Source: Paulinella micropora (lineage: Eukaryota > Cercozoa > Imbricatea > Euglyphida > Paulinellidae). From it: a DNA stretch of 64,000 bases. Under the pieces are notes generated by a model. It worked only from the letters and a program-made list of their open reading frames with translations. It had not been told where the DNA came from and made no database searches. Shown piece after piece: positions 9,384 through 18,800 of the stretch. The position numbers were made by a program, and so were the translations under genes. Position 1 is the stretch's first letter. Every line of letters begins with the position of its first letter. The stretch lies in the NCBI GenBank assembly GCA_019918135.1, contig WBZZ01006529.1, positions 17,501 through 81,500 of the forward strand, read 5' to 3'.

Positions 9384-10931
9384 TTAACTAATTGTAATAA
9401 CATTTGCCTTCACTTGAACCTCTCGCTGAGTGATAGCAAGAGTGTAATGATTGAGACCAACATTTGCAGTAGTAGCCATCATCTCCCAGCGTCTCTCTTG
9501 AGAAAGGTCAAGCCCACTAATTTCATTCTGGTCTTTACTCCAAAGCGGGCGAGTGTTGTCAAACGTATCAACCCAGAACCAGTTGTATTGATAGACATTG
9601 CTATTTACCAAAGCACTACCTTCAATCTTATTTTTTAGATACATGTAATCTTCAAGGGTTGTATTTGCGGTGCCAATATTAAATTCTTGAAGCCTAGACC
9701 CGTCAAGGGTAGTATAGAAGGAAGTAATCTTTGAACCATTCCTATTATCGTTATCATAAGCGGTATTCTTTGTTTCTTCATTATTAAATGCTGAATGGTA
9801 AATTTTCTTAATTCTCCGTCCGTGTCCTCTATCAAACCTCATAATAATGTTTTGACTTGTAGATGCCTGAATTGTGTTTTTGTATGAGTATGGGTAGTCA
9901 ATTGTGAAAGACATACCTTCGGCACTACTCACTTTTTGTTGAATAGACTGGATAACATCAGGGTTTGTTTCAACCGCTAGAAACAAGTTTAAGTTTGATA
10001 CCTGTGAATTAGTTGTGCAAGGAAAAGAACCTTGATTTGCTGTGTTAATAGTGGTAGCAAGACCTGTATTAGCATCAACACCACCAACATGATAAACAGT
10101 TCTGTTACTAGCCGCCCAAACAATTCTCATGGTCAGAATTTCAGGAAACATAATAGTCTTATCAAGTGCAAAAATAGTATTGTAAATCATAGACAATGGA
10201 ATCTTCACATAAATAAGTGGGTCTGTGTTAGCACCACCAATACCTCCCTCAAGATACTTTGCCTCAGTGTATGAAACATTCACAGCAGACAAAGCACCCG
10301 CTCCAGTTGTCAACAAAGTATCATCATGTCTTCGAGCATTAAGTGATGGAGGAGCGATAGCCCCAGCAATAGCATTACCAAAACGATTCAATGTTGCCTG
10401 AAGGTGAGCATCGGTATCAATACTACCCGCTACAGTCGCAGCACTTGCCTGTTGTCCAGCATACACGTTAGCAGTAAAGGCTGTTGTAGCACGTCCATCA
10501 GCATTACACTTTTGAAGCATACACCCGACACCAACACCTGCTCCATGGTTCTCAAGTGCCAAAAAGTCCTTCAATGAAGTCTCAGGCTTCCAAATCATTT
10601 TCGTAATAGTTCCAACATTATTCAAATCACACAAATAAACACCACTACGGGTTTGAAGTTGAATCTGTCTAATCATACTCAAACAATCCATAAAAATACG
10701 ATTGTGTCTATCTACAACTCCTGAAGCACCTGGGGCGTAAGTGAAACTCAGCACCGACTTTGCCAAGTTAAATGGGCGACTGATAAGGTCGAATGTGCTT
10801 TCCTGACCGCCCGCTGAAGTAACAACAACATTTCCTGCTCCTTCGCGAGGAGTAAGTTTGTTAAGGCGATATGAACCGCTGATATAATCAGTCTTACTGA
10901 AGTCTAATTCTCCGCCGTGTTGAGTTGGCAT
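9384..10931 (-). CDS. MCP: Major capsid protein (E1)
   Basis: 515 aa, the length expected for a PLV double jelly-roll capsid protein. Recognised by the N-terminus (TQHGGELDFSK, KLTPREGAGN), the RPFNLAKSVLSFTY strand, FMDCLSMI and the ALENHGAG motif, and by a C-terminal block with NNEETKNTAYDNDNR and YNWFWVDT. All of these recur in E2 (36451-37902), roughly half identical by eye. Trimers would form the icosahedral shell. A promoter block conserved with E2 lies at 10959-10982, just upstream. Confidence 0.9.
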   Translation of the reverse strand: MPTQHGGELDFSKTDYISGSYRLNKLTPREGAGNVVVTSAGGQESTFDLISRPFNLAKSVLSFTYAPGASGVVDRHNRIFMDCLSMIRQIQLQTRSGVYLCDLNNVGTITKMIWKPETSLKDFLALENHGAGVGVGCMLQKCNADGRATTAFTANVYAGQQASAATVAGSIDTDAHLQATLNRFGNAIAGAIAPPSLNARRHDDTLLTTGAGALSAVNVSYTEAKYLEGGIGGANTDPLIYVKIPLSMIYNTIFALDKTIMFPEILTMRIVWAASNRTVYHVGGVDANTGLATTINTANQGSFPCTTNSQVSNLNLFLAVETNPDVIQSIQQKVSSAEGMSFTIDYPYSYKNTIQASTSQNIIMRFDRGHGRRIKKIYHSAFNNEETKNTAYDNDNRNGSKITSFYTTLDGSRLQEFNIGTANTTLEDYMYLKNKIEGSALVNSNVYQYNWFWVDTFDNTRPLWSKDQNEISGLDLSQERRWEMMATTANVGLNHYTLAITQREVQVKANVITIS

Positions 10932-10958
10932 TTTGTTTTTTTGTTTTTGGCAGTTGTG

Positions 10959-10982
10959 AAATTAACTAATTCACCAGAATAT
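10959..10982 (-). promoter_or_regulatory. Conserved capsid-gene promoter block (E1)
   Basis: On the minus strand it reads ATATTC, T or G, GTGAATTAGTTAATTT, and ends 28 bases before the capsid ATG. The same block occurs at the same place before the E2 capsid gene (36401-36424) although the surrounding sequence has diverged. Confidence 0.6.
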
Positions 10983-10986
10983 ATTA

Positions 10987-11007
10987 GAAAGATTTTAAAA
11001 ATCTTTC
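10987..11007. terminator. Hairpin GAAAGATTTT / AAAATCTTTC
   Basis: A perfect 10-bp stem with a 1-base loop between penton and capsid genes. A conserved AGCAAAAA box lies on its plus-strand right side. Two relatives stand before other minus-strand genes (13903-13925, 15263-15285). It could end the penton transcript or sit in the capsid promoter, because TATA-like sequence follows directly. Confidence 0.5.
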
Positions 11008-11048
11008 AGCAAAAATAAAAAATAAAAAAATAAATAATTCTAAAATAA

Positions 11049-11861
11049 TTATCTAGATTTTAATAAATTGAAAAAGGATGTAAATAAATTAAAATAATTT
11101 GTTTCTCTGTAAATCAACAATGTCATAACAATACCTAACCCATTAAGATTAATTGCTTGGTCGTTTTCGTCTGTAAGATAAAACCTATATACATTATTGG
11201 AACTGGTGGATAATTTCTTACCATACTCAGACCCACTTCCGTCGTATATAACGGCTCCGAATGGAATTTCGTTGGCTGTATATATTTCTTGTAGCACATG
11301 ATTATCTCCTTCCCCCACTAAGTCCGATTGAAGATACAGAGTTTTTTCACCTGTCAAAATAATTACATTTGGCGACTTAATAAAATCATTAATGAAATAG
11401 TATGTTGAGTTTCTATCAAAACCCATAACTTCATGAATACGTGTATCGCCATCAAATATAAACCGCGGTTGAATACCTCCGTTATTTGAAACACTGAATG
11501 TTAATTTACCATCCTCCGCTTCCGTGTTTGTATTGTTGCTTGAGACAACATAAGTATAGTCATTCGGACTTTCCGCGGTTAGTACCTCGGCCAGTTTATT
11601 TTTTAAGTTATTCATTGTGTAGTTTCCCTCTGGTATCGTAATTAAAGCCTCATATCCGTCTTCGCTAAGAGTAAAAGTATTATATGGTGAAGCCACCGAG
11701 TAATACGATTTCGGCACATAAATATGAAGTATTTTGCAGTGAGTTGGATTGTCTAGTGATTTTAAGTTTATCTCGTGTGTAAAGTCGCTGTCAGTGCCAG
11801 TTATTCGGTTTTTGCTATTTATGTAATAGATACCCGAACTTCTTCCTCCCTTGTAGTCCAT
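11049..11861 (-). CDS. mCP: Penton / minor capsid protein (E1)
   Basis: 270 aa. The N-terminal block (GGRSSGIYYINSKNRITG, FTHEINL) is the usual opening of the single jelly-roll penton of PLVs and related viruses. IPEGNYTMNNLKNKL and the PRFIFDGDTRIHEVMGF block are further shared landmarks. Close to identical with the E2 penton over most of its length, much more so than the capsid protein. Would occupy the fivefold vertices. The AT-rich upstream block ending ATATATC directly before the ATG is also shared with E2. Confidence 0.85.
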   Translation of the reverse strand: MDYKGGRSSGIYYINSKNRITGTDSDFTHEINLKSLDNPTHCKILHIYVPKSYYSVASPYNTFTLSEDGYEALITIPEGNYTMNNLKNKLAEVLTAESPNDYTYVVSSNNTNTEAEDGKLTFSVSNNGGIQPRFIFDGDTRIHEVMGFDRNSTYYFINDFIKSPNVIILTGEKTLYLQSDLVGEGDNHVLQEIYTANEIPFGAVIYDGSGSEYGKKLSTSSNNVYRFYLTDENDQAINLNGLGIVMTLLIYRETNYFNLFTSFFNLLKSR

Positions 11862-11885
11862 GATATATTATACAAATAATATTTT

Positions 11886-13532
11886 TTAGATGAAGGTATC
11901 AAAATGACCATAACCATTCTGTGCTTTTAATTTTTCCGCTTCTTCTTCTTTAAGGTCTGTATATCCACTAGCAAACTTAAACCTGTTGCCTTTCGCTCTT
12001 TCCATTAAAAACCTCATTGAGTGCCATCCGCATGTGTCGGTTGTGTCAGATTGTTGTTTTACTTGATTAACCTTCATTAATAAATAACTATCGGGGTGGC
12101 TTTTATCTATTAGTCGTTTCATTTGTTGTTGAAAGTCTTCCGTTGGTTGGTAAAGTGCTAATGGGTCATACACTTCCACTGACCTGTCTTTATCCAGACT
12201 TACCCATATAGCAATCCAATGAGACCCCGCTTGTTTGTGATTATCCAAATTCATAATAAATCCGTATCGTTTTCTTTTTTCTGGATTTAGTTTGTAGATT
12301 TCATCACTTGCTATTGCTCCGAGATACCATCCATATTTTTTCATTATGTCATCTATTTCATTAGTCATTAAACCTTTTCCGCTAGTTGGAGATAATCCAA
12401 TTCCTACCGCATCTGATTCTGGTTCGGTTTCTGCTTCAGTCATATTTGCTTGCACATCTTCAGGCTCTTGTATAATGGGTTGTTCTTCTTTATTGTCTTG
12501 TTCTTCTTTATTGACTTGTTCTTCTTTATTGTCTTGTTCTTCTTTATTGTCTTGTTCTTCTTTATTCTCCTTGGCTTTATCTACTTCTTCTTTCTTTTTT
12601 ACTACCGCACCTTCTCTCCATAAATCAAATTCAACCCATGCTTGTTGTGAGTTCAGCACTTGGTCAGTTATAATTGGACTTTTGTATAGCCATTGTTTTA
12701 ACATTTCAGAATAGTTTATTCTACCACCTCTTGATGGTTTTATGTCAGGGATAACATGCCCAATAAATCTTAGTTTTTGAATAATCTTTTCATTAGAAGG
12801 ATGTGCATTTCGTCGTTTCTTTCTAATAGTCTCAGCAAACATACCATCAATTATTTTTTCCCGTTTTGTTTGTTTATGTTTCTCCTCTTCTTCCGCATCC
12901 TTTACAATAACTCCCTTTGTTCTCCTTGGCGGTCGTCCATGTGGCGGTGGCGGTGGCGGTTTTATCATAGGCGGTGCTACTGGTGCCATCAATAAACCCT
13001 GTCTATGTCGTCGTTCTGCCTGTAGTTCCTGAATAAGTCGTTGTTCCTTCTTCTGTTCCCTATCCTTTTCTTCCTGTCTTTCCTTAATCTCCGCCAGTTG
13101 TCTTTTATGTTCCCTATTCATTGTTTCTTTTAGTTCCTTAGCATCTGCTACGTCTTTTCGTTCTAGCCTTTTCTTTTCTTCTTCTAAATCCTCCCTTTTC
13201 TTCTTTTCCTTTTCTTCCTCGTCATGTATTAACTCATATTTCTTTTGTAAGTTGCTTTGTATTTGGTTTCGGTTCTCGTGTTCAAGACGATTGAAATCAG
13301 ATTTGATTATTTTTTCCCTTGGTTTGCGGCTAGCCCTTTGCGGCCTCGGCTTACCAATATATTTCATAAAAAGTTTAACGATTTGTAATGTGCTTAAATC
13401 ATTTGTTTTCTTACCAAAATTAAGATAATATTTTTTACCCTTCTGGATAATATATGGCCTCCCGCTCTTATTTCTATAAACTCGTGGGGGTCTTACCTTA
13501 GCCTTTTTCTTATTAGTCTTTTTAGCGACCAT
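11886..13532 (-). CDS. PRO: Adenain-type maturation protease with basic coiled-coil N-terminus (E1)
   Basis: 548 aa. The C-terminal 165 residues carry an adenovirus protease-like (Ulp1-fold) domain: His in GSHW (about 437), Asp in VEVYDPL, and Cys in DTCGWHS (about 499). It would cleave capsid-associated precursors during maturation. Ahead of it lie a Lys/Arg-rich start (PPRVYRNKSGRPYI), a long charged coiled coil (about 70-180), a proline stretch and about five EEQDNK-type repeats coded by 18-base units near 12480-12570. The protease domain is almost the same as in E2 while the coiled-coil region is not. The large N-terminal region may bind DNA or scaffold. Confidence 0.88.
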   Translation of the reverse strand: MVAKKTNKKKAKVRPPRVYRNKSGRPYIIQKGKKYYLNFGKKTNDLSTLQIVKLFMKYIGKPRPQRASRKPREKIIKSDFNRLEHENRNQIQSNLQKKYELIHDEEEKEKKKREDLEEEKKRLERKDVADAKELKETMNREHKRQLAEIKERQEEKDREQKKEQRLIQELQAERRHRQGLLMAPVAPPMIKPPPPPPHGRPPRRTKGVIVKDAEEEEKHKQTKREKIIDGMFAETIRKKRRNAHPSNEKIIQKLRFIGHVIPDIKPSRGGRINYSEMLKQWLYKSPIITDQVLNSQQAWVEFDLWREGAVVKKKEEVDKAKENKEEQDNKEEQDNKEEQVNKEEQDNKEEQPIIQEPEDVQANMTEAETEPESDAVGIGLSPTSGKGLMTNEIDDIMKKYGWYLGAIASDEIYKLNPEKRKRYGFIMNLDNHKQAGSHWIAIWVSLDKDRSVEVYDPLALYQPTEDFQQQMKRLIDKSHPDSYLLMKVNQVKQQSDTTDTCGWHSMRFLMERAKGNRFKFASGYTDLKEEEAEKLKAQNGYGHFDTFI

Positions 13533-13584
13533 CGTATATAATTAAACAAAAAAATATTTTCAATTCGTTTGTATGAAAAATCAT

Positions 13585-13896
13585 TTAATGAAACTTTACA
13601 GCGCCTCCTCGTTGCTTACCATACCCAAGTTTTGCGGCAGTAGCACTAACACTACCCGCGTAAGGCACCCCAACACTACTCAATGCCCCCGCAGTCCTAG
13701 AGATTACCTTATTATCGCGAAGAAATTTATTAACAGCCAAGGCAGTTTTTCCGACCTTTGCCCAGTTAATCTTTCCTCCCTTTTGACCACATCCCTTCTT
13801 CTTAGTTTTCTTTTTTCCTCCCTTCTGTGGCATTGATGGATTGTATCCGATGTTATATCCTGATGGTTGTGAAATTATCACTGGCGATACTGGCAT
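13585..13896 (-). CDS. Small basic Gly/Lys-rich virion protein
   Basis: 103 aa: hydrophobic-polar start, a Lys/Gly-rich segment (GGKKKTKKKGCGQKGGK), then an amphipathic stretch with INWAKVGKTALAVNKF and a Gly-rich end. Size, charge and position between ATPase and protease recall the adenovirus/adintovirus pX and pVI group of cement or membrane-active proteins. That link is inference. E2 has the homologous locus at 32842-33169. Confidence 0.65.
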   Translation of the reverse strand: MPVSPVIISQPSGYNIGYNPSMPQKGGKKKTKKKGCGQKGGKINWAKVGKTALAVNKFLRDNKVISRTAGALSSVGVPYAGSVSATAAKLGYGKQRGGAVKFH

Positions 13897-13902
13897 ATAT
13901 TA

Positions 13903-13925
13903 GAAAGATTTTAAAAAAATCTTTC
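13903..13925. terminator. Hairpin GAAAGATTTT / AAAATCTTTC, second copy
   Basis: Perfect 10-bp stem with a 3-base loop between ATPase and the small basic gene, followed on the minus strand by TAATATATG at the start codon. Same AGCAAAAA flank as the copy at 10987-11007. Confidence 0.5.
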
Positions 13926-14018
13926 AGCAAAAAATTAAAAAATAATTATAAAAAAATCAATTAATTGATTTTTGCTATAACACAAAAACTTGTTTTTGTT
14001 TATATTTACAAAATTTTT

Positions 14019-14837
14019 TCACTTAAGACGATAAGCAAAGTTTTTTCTTAACTCATCATCAACACTTGAAACATAAAGAAAATTAAATCTCTCCTTTGTT
14101 GCTTCGTGATACTTTTGAAGAAAGTAATCAAAGTCAAAAGATAAGTCTAAGTGTTTATACACTAGTTCCATTTTGTCCTGAGACTGGCTTGGAAAGATTA
14201 ATAAATAATCTAACTGCTTAATGGCTTCTGGCCGTAGGTCGTTCAAATACTGACTAGACATAATAACCTTTGATTTATAGTGTCTGTTCTTTTTTAACAA
14301 ATCACTTACGGACTTGTCTCTTAATCCACTCCCTAAATCGTCCAAAACAAAAACAACCTCTGGAGATATATATTTACTCGGCCTTTCTTTCGGTGCCTCC
14401 TTTATCTGTTTCTTTTCTTTTCCAAAGTATAAAAATTGTGGTTTCTCCATCGGTTCTTTATCATCCTGTTTTACTTCTCCTTCGTGTTGCTCGTCATGTC
14501 TGTTCAGTTTGTCTAACTCATAATCAATGACATTTACACCATCTGATTTAAGAAAGGTATATATTGCCATCGGGTTGCCTCTATTCTTAAAGTGCTTTAC
14601 CATTGCTTTATAAATGTAGTCCTTGTGTATCGTTGAAGCAATAATGACAATACGGGTCTTTCTGTCTGTTGTCCGTTTCAGTATTTCAAAGAGTGCTGTT
14701 GTTTTCCCGCTCTTCTTTCTAGCAAGTAGAAATATGTTAGCATACGGCTCATTGAATAATTTATAGCCCTTGGCTTTTTTGTTTCCATCACCCTCTTGTT
14801 TTACTGGCTTCACTTTGACATTGTTTATTTTAAGCAT
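14019..14837 (-). CDS. ATPase: Genome-packaging ATPase (E1)
   Basis: 272 aa, FtsK/HerA (A32-like) class. Walker A in ARKKSGKTTALFE (about 38-46) and Walker B in VVFVLDDLG (about 160-168) are visible, followed by the SSQYLNDL sensor-like segment. It would pump the linear genome into the procapsid. Almost the same protein as E2 31983-32804, with most differences in a short charged linker before Walker B. Lies between the 120-aa protein and the small basic protein, the same order as in E2. Confidence 0.92.
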   Translation of the reverse strand: MLKINNVKVKPVKQEGDGNKKAKGYKLFNEPYANIFLLARKKSGKTTALFEILKRTTDRKTRIVIIASTIHKDYIYKAMVKHFKNRGNPMAIYTFLKSDGVNVIDYELDKLNRHDEQHEGEVKQDDKEPMEKPQFLYFGKEKKQIKEAPKERPSKYISPEVVFVLDDLGSGLRDKSVSDLLKKNRHYKSKVIMSSQYLNDLRPEAIKQLDYLLIFPSQSQDKMELVYKHLDLSFDFDYFLQKYHEATKERFNFLYVSSVDDELRKNFAYRLK

Positions 14838-14889
14838 CGTATATTCTAAGCCAAAAATAGTTATGAATTTCTAAATTCATACATTGTTG

Positions 14890-15252
14890 CTACGCAACGA
14901 ATTCCAAACACACAACAATTCTTCCCGCTAAATTTCCTGTGTCAATATTTCCGCTGTCGGTTTCAAGGACTTTAAATGTATATTGTCCGTCCGTCCATCC
15001 GACGACACCCAAATTATACCCGAGATTTGAAATGTTTGCTGTAGTGCTGTCCGCGAATGTTCCAATAATTCCAATTCTATCCATGTAAAGAATTCTAGTT
15101 TTGGTTTCGGTCTGGTCGTTCATATAGTGGATAAACTTAACATTCATTTTGGTGGGTGTGAATGACATTTGGATATTCTTATTAAATGTTTTGCTTCCTC
15201 CCGCAAAATCATTGCTCAGAAAAATAATCTTTTGGTATTTGTGCTCCGACAT
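14890..15252 (-). CDS. Conserved 120-aa protein
   Basis: 120 aa, beginning SEHKYQKIIFLSNDFAGG. Beta-rich, no membrane segment, no Cys cluster. Strongly conserved with the E2 locus starting near 31609. Position directly upstream of the packaging ATPase in both elements suggests a virion or packaging role; no family is recognised. Confidence 0.7.
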   Translation of the reverse strand: MSEHKYQKIIFLSNDFAGGSKTFNKNIQMSFTPTKMNVKFIHYMNDQTETKTRILYMDRIGIIGTFADSTTANISNLGYNLGVVGWTDGQYTFKVLETDSGNIDTGNLAGRIVVCLEFVA

Positions 15253-15262
15253 TGTTTATATA

Positions 15263-15285
15263 CAAAGATTTTTAAAAAATCTTTG
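15263..15285. terminator. Hairpin CAAAGATTTTT / AAAAATCTTTG, third copy
   Basis: Same family as 10987-11007 but with the closing G-C pair changed to C-G on both arms, so pairing is kept. It lies between the 120-aa gene (minus) and the cysteine-rich gene (plus), next to TATATAAACA before the minus-strand ATG. Confidence 0.5.
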
Positions 15286-15300
15286 AGCAAAAATATACAA

Positions 15301-15552
15301 ATGTTATTAATATTATTATTTATGTGGTCTGTGTTAGGTCGGACTGCCTGCGACTTTTACTCACGGATAAGCGAAAAAAAGAATGAGAGTTGTGCTTATT
15401 GTATAAAGCAAGGGGTAGATACGGGGTTTAAGTGTGTTTTCATAAATAACGGAAATAATATGTGTCGTAGTTTTGATGAGGCTTTGCCTTTAATGTGTGC
15501 GGGCGATAATAGATGGTATATGACACATACATATGAATGCTCACTTCTTTGA
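15301..15552 (+). CDS. Secreted PSI-like cysteine-rich protein, opposite strand
   Basis: 83 aa from the ATG at 15301. Residues 1-14 form a hydrophobic signal peptide (LLILLFMWSVLG), followed by a cysteine-rich domain: CDFYSRISEKKN, SCAYC, KCVF, MCRSF, MCAGD, YECSLL. The CxxC spacing recalls PSI/plexin-type domains; only a resemblance. It runs against the virion cluster and its 3-prime end overlaps the end of the membrane-protein gene by 12 bases. E2 keeps the same gene in the same antisense place (31353-31613) with all cysteine clusters retained. A secreted or virion-membrane ligand is possible. Confidence 0.75.
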   Translation: MLLILLFMWSVLGRTACDFYSRISEKKNESCAYCIKQGVDTGFKCVFINNGNNMCRSFDEALPLMCAGDNRWYMTHTYECSLL

Positions 15553-15882
15553 AGAAGGTGATGGAAGGCATATCCCAATCAAAAGTGTTAAAATACCGAC
15601 ATAAGTATTAGCAACCTCACAAGGTAAGTTCTTTTCAGATAGCCTTACGATACAAAGGGTTATAATGGAGATAATGATACCCATTTGAAATAAGTATTTA
15701 ATAAGTCGGCTGTCTGTTGGTCTGTTTGTTATACAACAACAATTCCAGTTATCTTCCAATTCGTGCTCTACTTTTTTTTCCTCATTCTTCAATGAAATGT
15801 CTAAAACACGATTTTTCAACTCTGGTGTTAGTTCGCCGTCTATTTCAATGACTGGCGGTGGGGGGTGTAATCTAGGAGGCAT
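15541..15882 (-). CDS. Two-helix membrane protein
   Basis: 113 aa. The N-terminal half is polar (VIEIDGELTPEIK-like, charged, then WNCCCIT). The C-terminal half has two hydrophobic helices (GIIISIITLCIV and YVGILTLLIGICL) and ends SPSSKK. Nearly identical to E2 31011-31364. Its start overlaps the fibre end by 11 bases, so the two are co-transcribed. Could be an internal membrane component or a holin-like release protein; undecided. Confidence 0.75.
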   Translation of the reverse strand: MPPRLHPPPPVIEIDGELTPELKNRVLDISLKNEEKKVEHELEDNWNCCCITNRPTDSRLIKYLFQMGIIISIITLCIVRLSEKNLPCEVANTYVGILTLLIGICLPSPSSKK

Positions 15883-18800
15883 TAGTAGAAAATACGACTG
15901 CTCGGATTTCTGCTAGTTGGTTTTCTTGGTCTTGTAGTATATTCATAAGATTTTTATTTTCTTTTTCTAAATTAACTACCCTATCTCGGACACGTCCGAG
16001 ATTATCTGATAATTCTTGAACTGCCTTAACTATTGGGGCTATTAAATCAAAATAATTCATTGTTTTTAATTCTTCCGTTGTCCCGTCGTCTTTTGACATT
16101 TTATGGTCTTCAACTGGATTAAAACATATTAATTTTTTTTCAACTAATTCTTCAATATCCTGAGCAATAAATCCACAATTCTCTCTTTTGGATTCTCTAA
16201 GTTTGAAGCATTTTGGTTTGAGGGCATTGATAAAATCCAAACCGCAGAATTTGGCATCTCTTATGTCGGTTTTGTGTCTCCTGTCCGAAGTATTAACAAT
16301 TCCGCTACTGGTAAGTGTTGCTCTCGTGTTTGAACCTGTGGTTTGGAAATAACAAGTGCCGTATTCCTTAAAATACATTTCATTTGTGTTTCTCTTACAA
16401 AATATGCCGTGAGCATCGTCATACCACCTTATTCCACAAGTAGTTGTTGTGCCGTCTGAAAAATAGAGTTGAGCGGCGGAGTTGTTAATTGTTATGCTAG
16501 CATCTGTTGTAAGGCCACTTTTACACCACAAATATCCATCGCTCCCTCTCAAAGACATTAAAGCAACATCATTTGCATTTTCCCACACAAAGCCGTGGGT
16601 CGTGTCCGCACCCGATCTAAATCTTACGGCATAACTACTAAATCCATTTCCTGCTGGTGCCGTTCCTGTTCCGCTTAATGCTTTATTATTCCCAGATTGT
16701 GCCATATAAATACCCCATGCCGAATCACTAGTATCCCACATAAATATTCCGCGGGTATTTCCCCCGTTTGTTGCTCCTTGAATTCCTATCTTCGCTCCAC
16801 TGCCAGCAACTGCCGTTGTTAGTGTTCCTGTGTATGTAATCCCCGCACTAGCCGTTATTAATCCTTTTGTCCATAAAGTCCCGTTTGCCCCGTTTAATGA
16901 CATTAACAATTGTTCAGACGAATTCTCCCACACAAAACCCATTGTAGAATCATTAGCAACCCTAAACCGAAAACTATACGAACTAAAATCATTTCCAGAA
17001 ACAGCCAAACCATTTGCCAAACTTCTAGTATTTAGAGCCCCACCAGATGCCGCATAAATCCCCCAACTTGTATTAGTCGTATCCCATAGAAATATTCCTT
17101 TTGCATTTGTTCCGTCAGTCGGTCCTTGAATGCCTATTTTTGCCCCACTTGTATTTGTTGCCGAGGTTAATGTTCCTGTGTATGTTATCCCCGCATTTGC
17201 CGTTAGTAGGCCACTCGCGGTTGCTGTTGTTGTTGATATCCCCGCGGTTGAAGTAATTGTTGTTCCAGTTATTGTTCCGCCATTTGTTATGTTGTTTGAA
17301 TTCATATCTAAGGCACCATAAAACCGCATACCTCCAGCATTGTTAAAACGGACAATGTCGGACGAAGCACTTTTATTATCCAAAAGTTTTGAAATATAAA
17401 GTCCCGCCCCTTTTACATCAGATGCTACATTCGTAAATACATAACCTCGTTGGTTTGCGGTTCCGCTTGTAGCGGTATTTAGAGTAAATAAGAAATACTG
17501 ATAATCACCTGATGTCTGTGAAAAGAATATATCTCCTCCATTTTGGTTTAATATCCTCGCCCCATTATATGTTATATTTCCGCCATTAGTAATAGTTTGA
17601 TTATTAAAATCGGCATTGTTCGTTAAAGTTAGATATTTTATCACAGTGCTAGCCCCGTTGAATGTTTTACTTCCTGTTATGGTTTGGTCTGTTGATAGTT
17701 TCACATTTTGCCCGTCCAATGTGTCCGCATATCCTTTTGTTGCTCCGTCCGTTGATAATGTTGGAGTTCCAAGGTTGGCTATTTTGCTACTATTACAATC
17801 TAGCCCCGAAGCATTTACCCAACCGACTATCGTCCCGTCAATAATAAAACTTATTTTTTTGGCAGAAATTTCAAAGTTGTAATATGTTGCAGTTTTCATA
17901 TCCAAACTAGCAATTGACCCGATATTGGCTGTGGAGTTAAAAACCACGAATGTGCCCTTTGTTGTCGCATTGATTGAATTTCCCGTTATTTCAAGACCAC
18001 TGCTATATGTCTTAATTCCTGCTATGGTTTGGTTTCCTGTTAGTTTCACATTTTGTCCGTCTAATGTATCCACATACGTTTTATTAGCCCCGTCCGTTGT
18101 TGCTGTTGGTGTGGCTAAGTTTGTTATTTTTCTGTTGTTTAAAGATAGTGTCGTGCCCGTTGCTGTCGCTATTACATTATCCCCAGCATATAAATCAACA
18201 TATGAACCTGTTATTTGTATTGGATAATAGCCAGCGGTTGCTATTTTTTGTGCCACAATCTCTCCTATATTTGTCGCCGTATCAAAGGCAATACCGATAC
18301 CATCAAAAGCGGCTGGAGCAGTAGCACCCCGCACTTCTATTGTTGAAGTAAATTTTTTATTCCCTGCTATGGTTTGGTCTCCTGTTAGTTTTACGACCGA
18401 AGTATCAAGAGTAGAAACATCAACACCATCAACAAGATTAACATTTGTTATACTTTGGCTTTTCATATCAATCCCCGCACTAGCATTTATTATGTTGCTG
18501 AATGTTTTGGTTCCTGCTATAGTTTGGTCTCCTGTTAGTTTCACGGCCGAAGTATCAATAGCCGAAACATCAATACCATCAACTAAATTTACATTTGTTA
18601 TTGAAAATCCTCCCATATTTAAACTGCCCGTCATAGCCGTTGTTCCGTCCTTTGCTAGTTTCGTATCGGTATATGCTTTCGTTGAAGCATCGCCATCATA
18701 GAATGGTGCGGGTAGTCCGCTAATTGCTGTTGAGCTGTTAAAATTTAAAACATTATTTGTCAGTGTCATTCCGCCCCCTGTTGTTGGAGCAAAAAGTATG

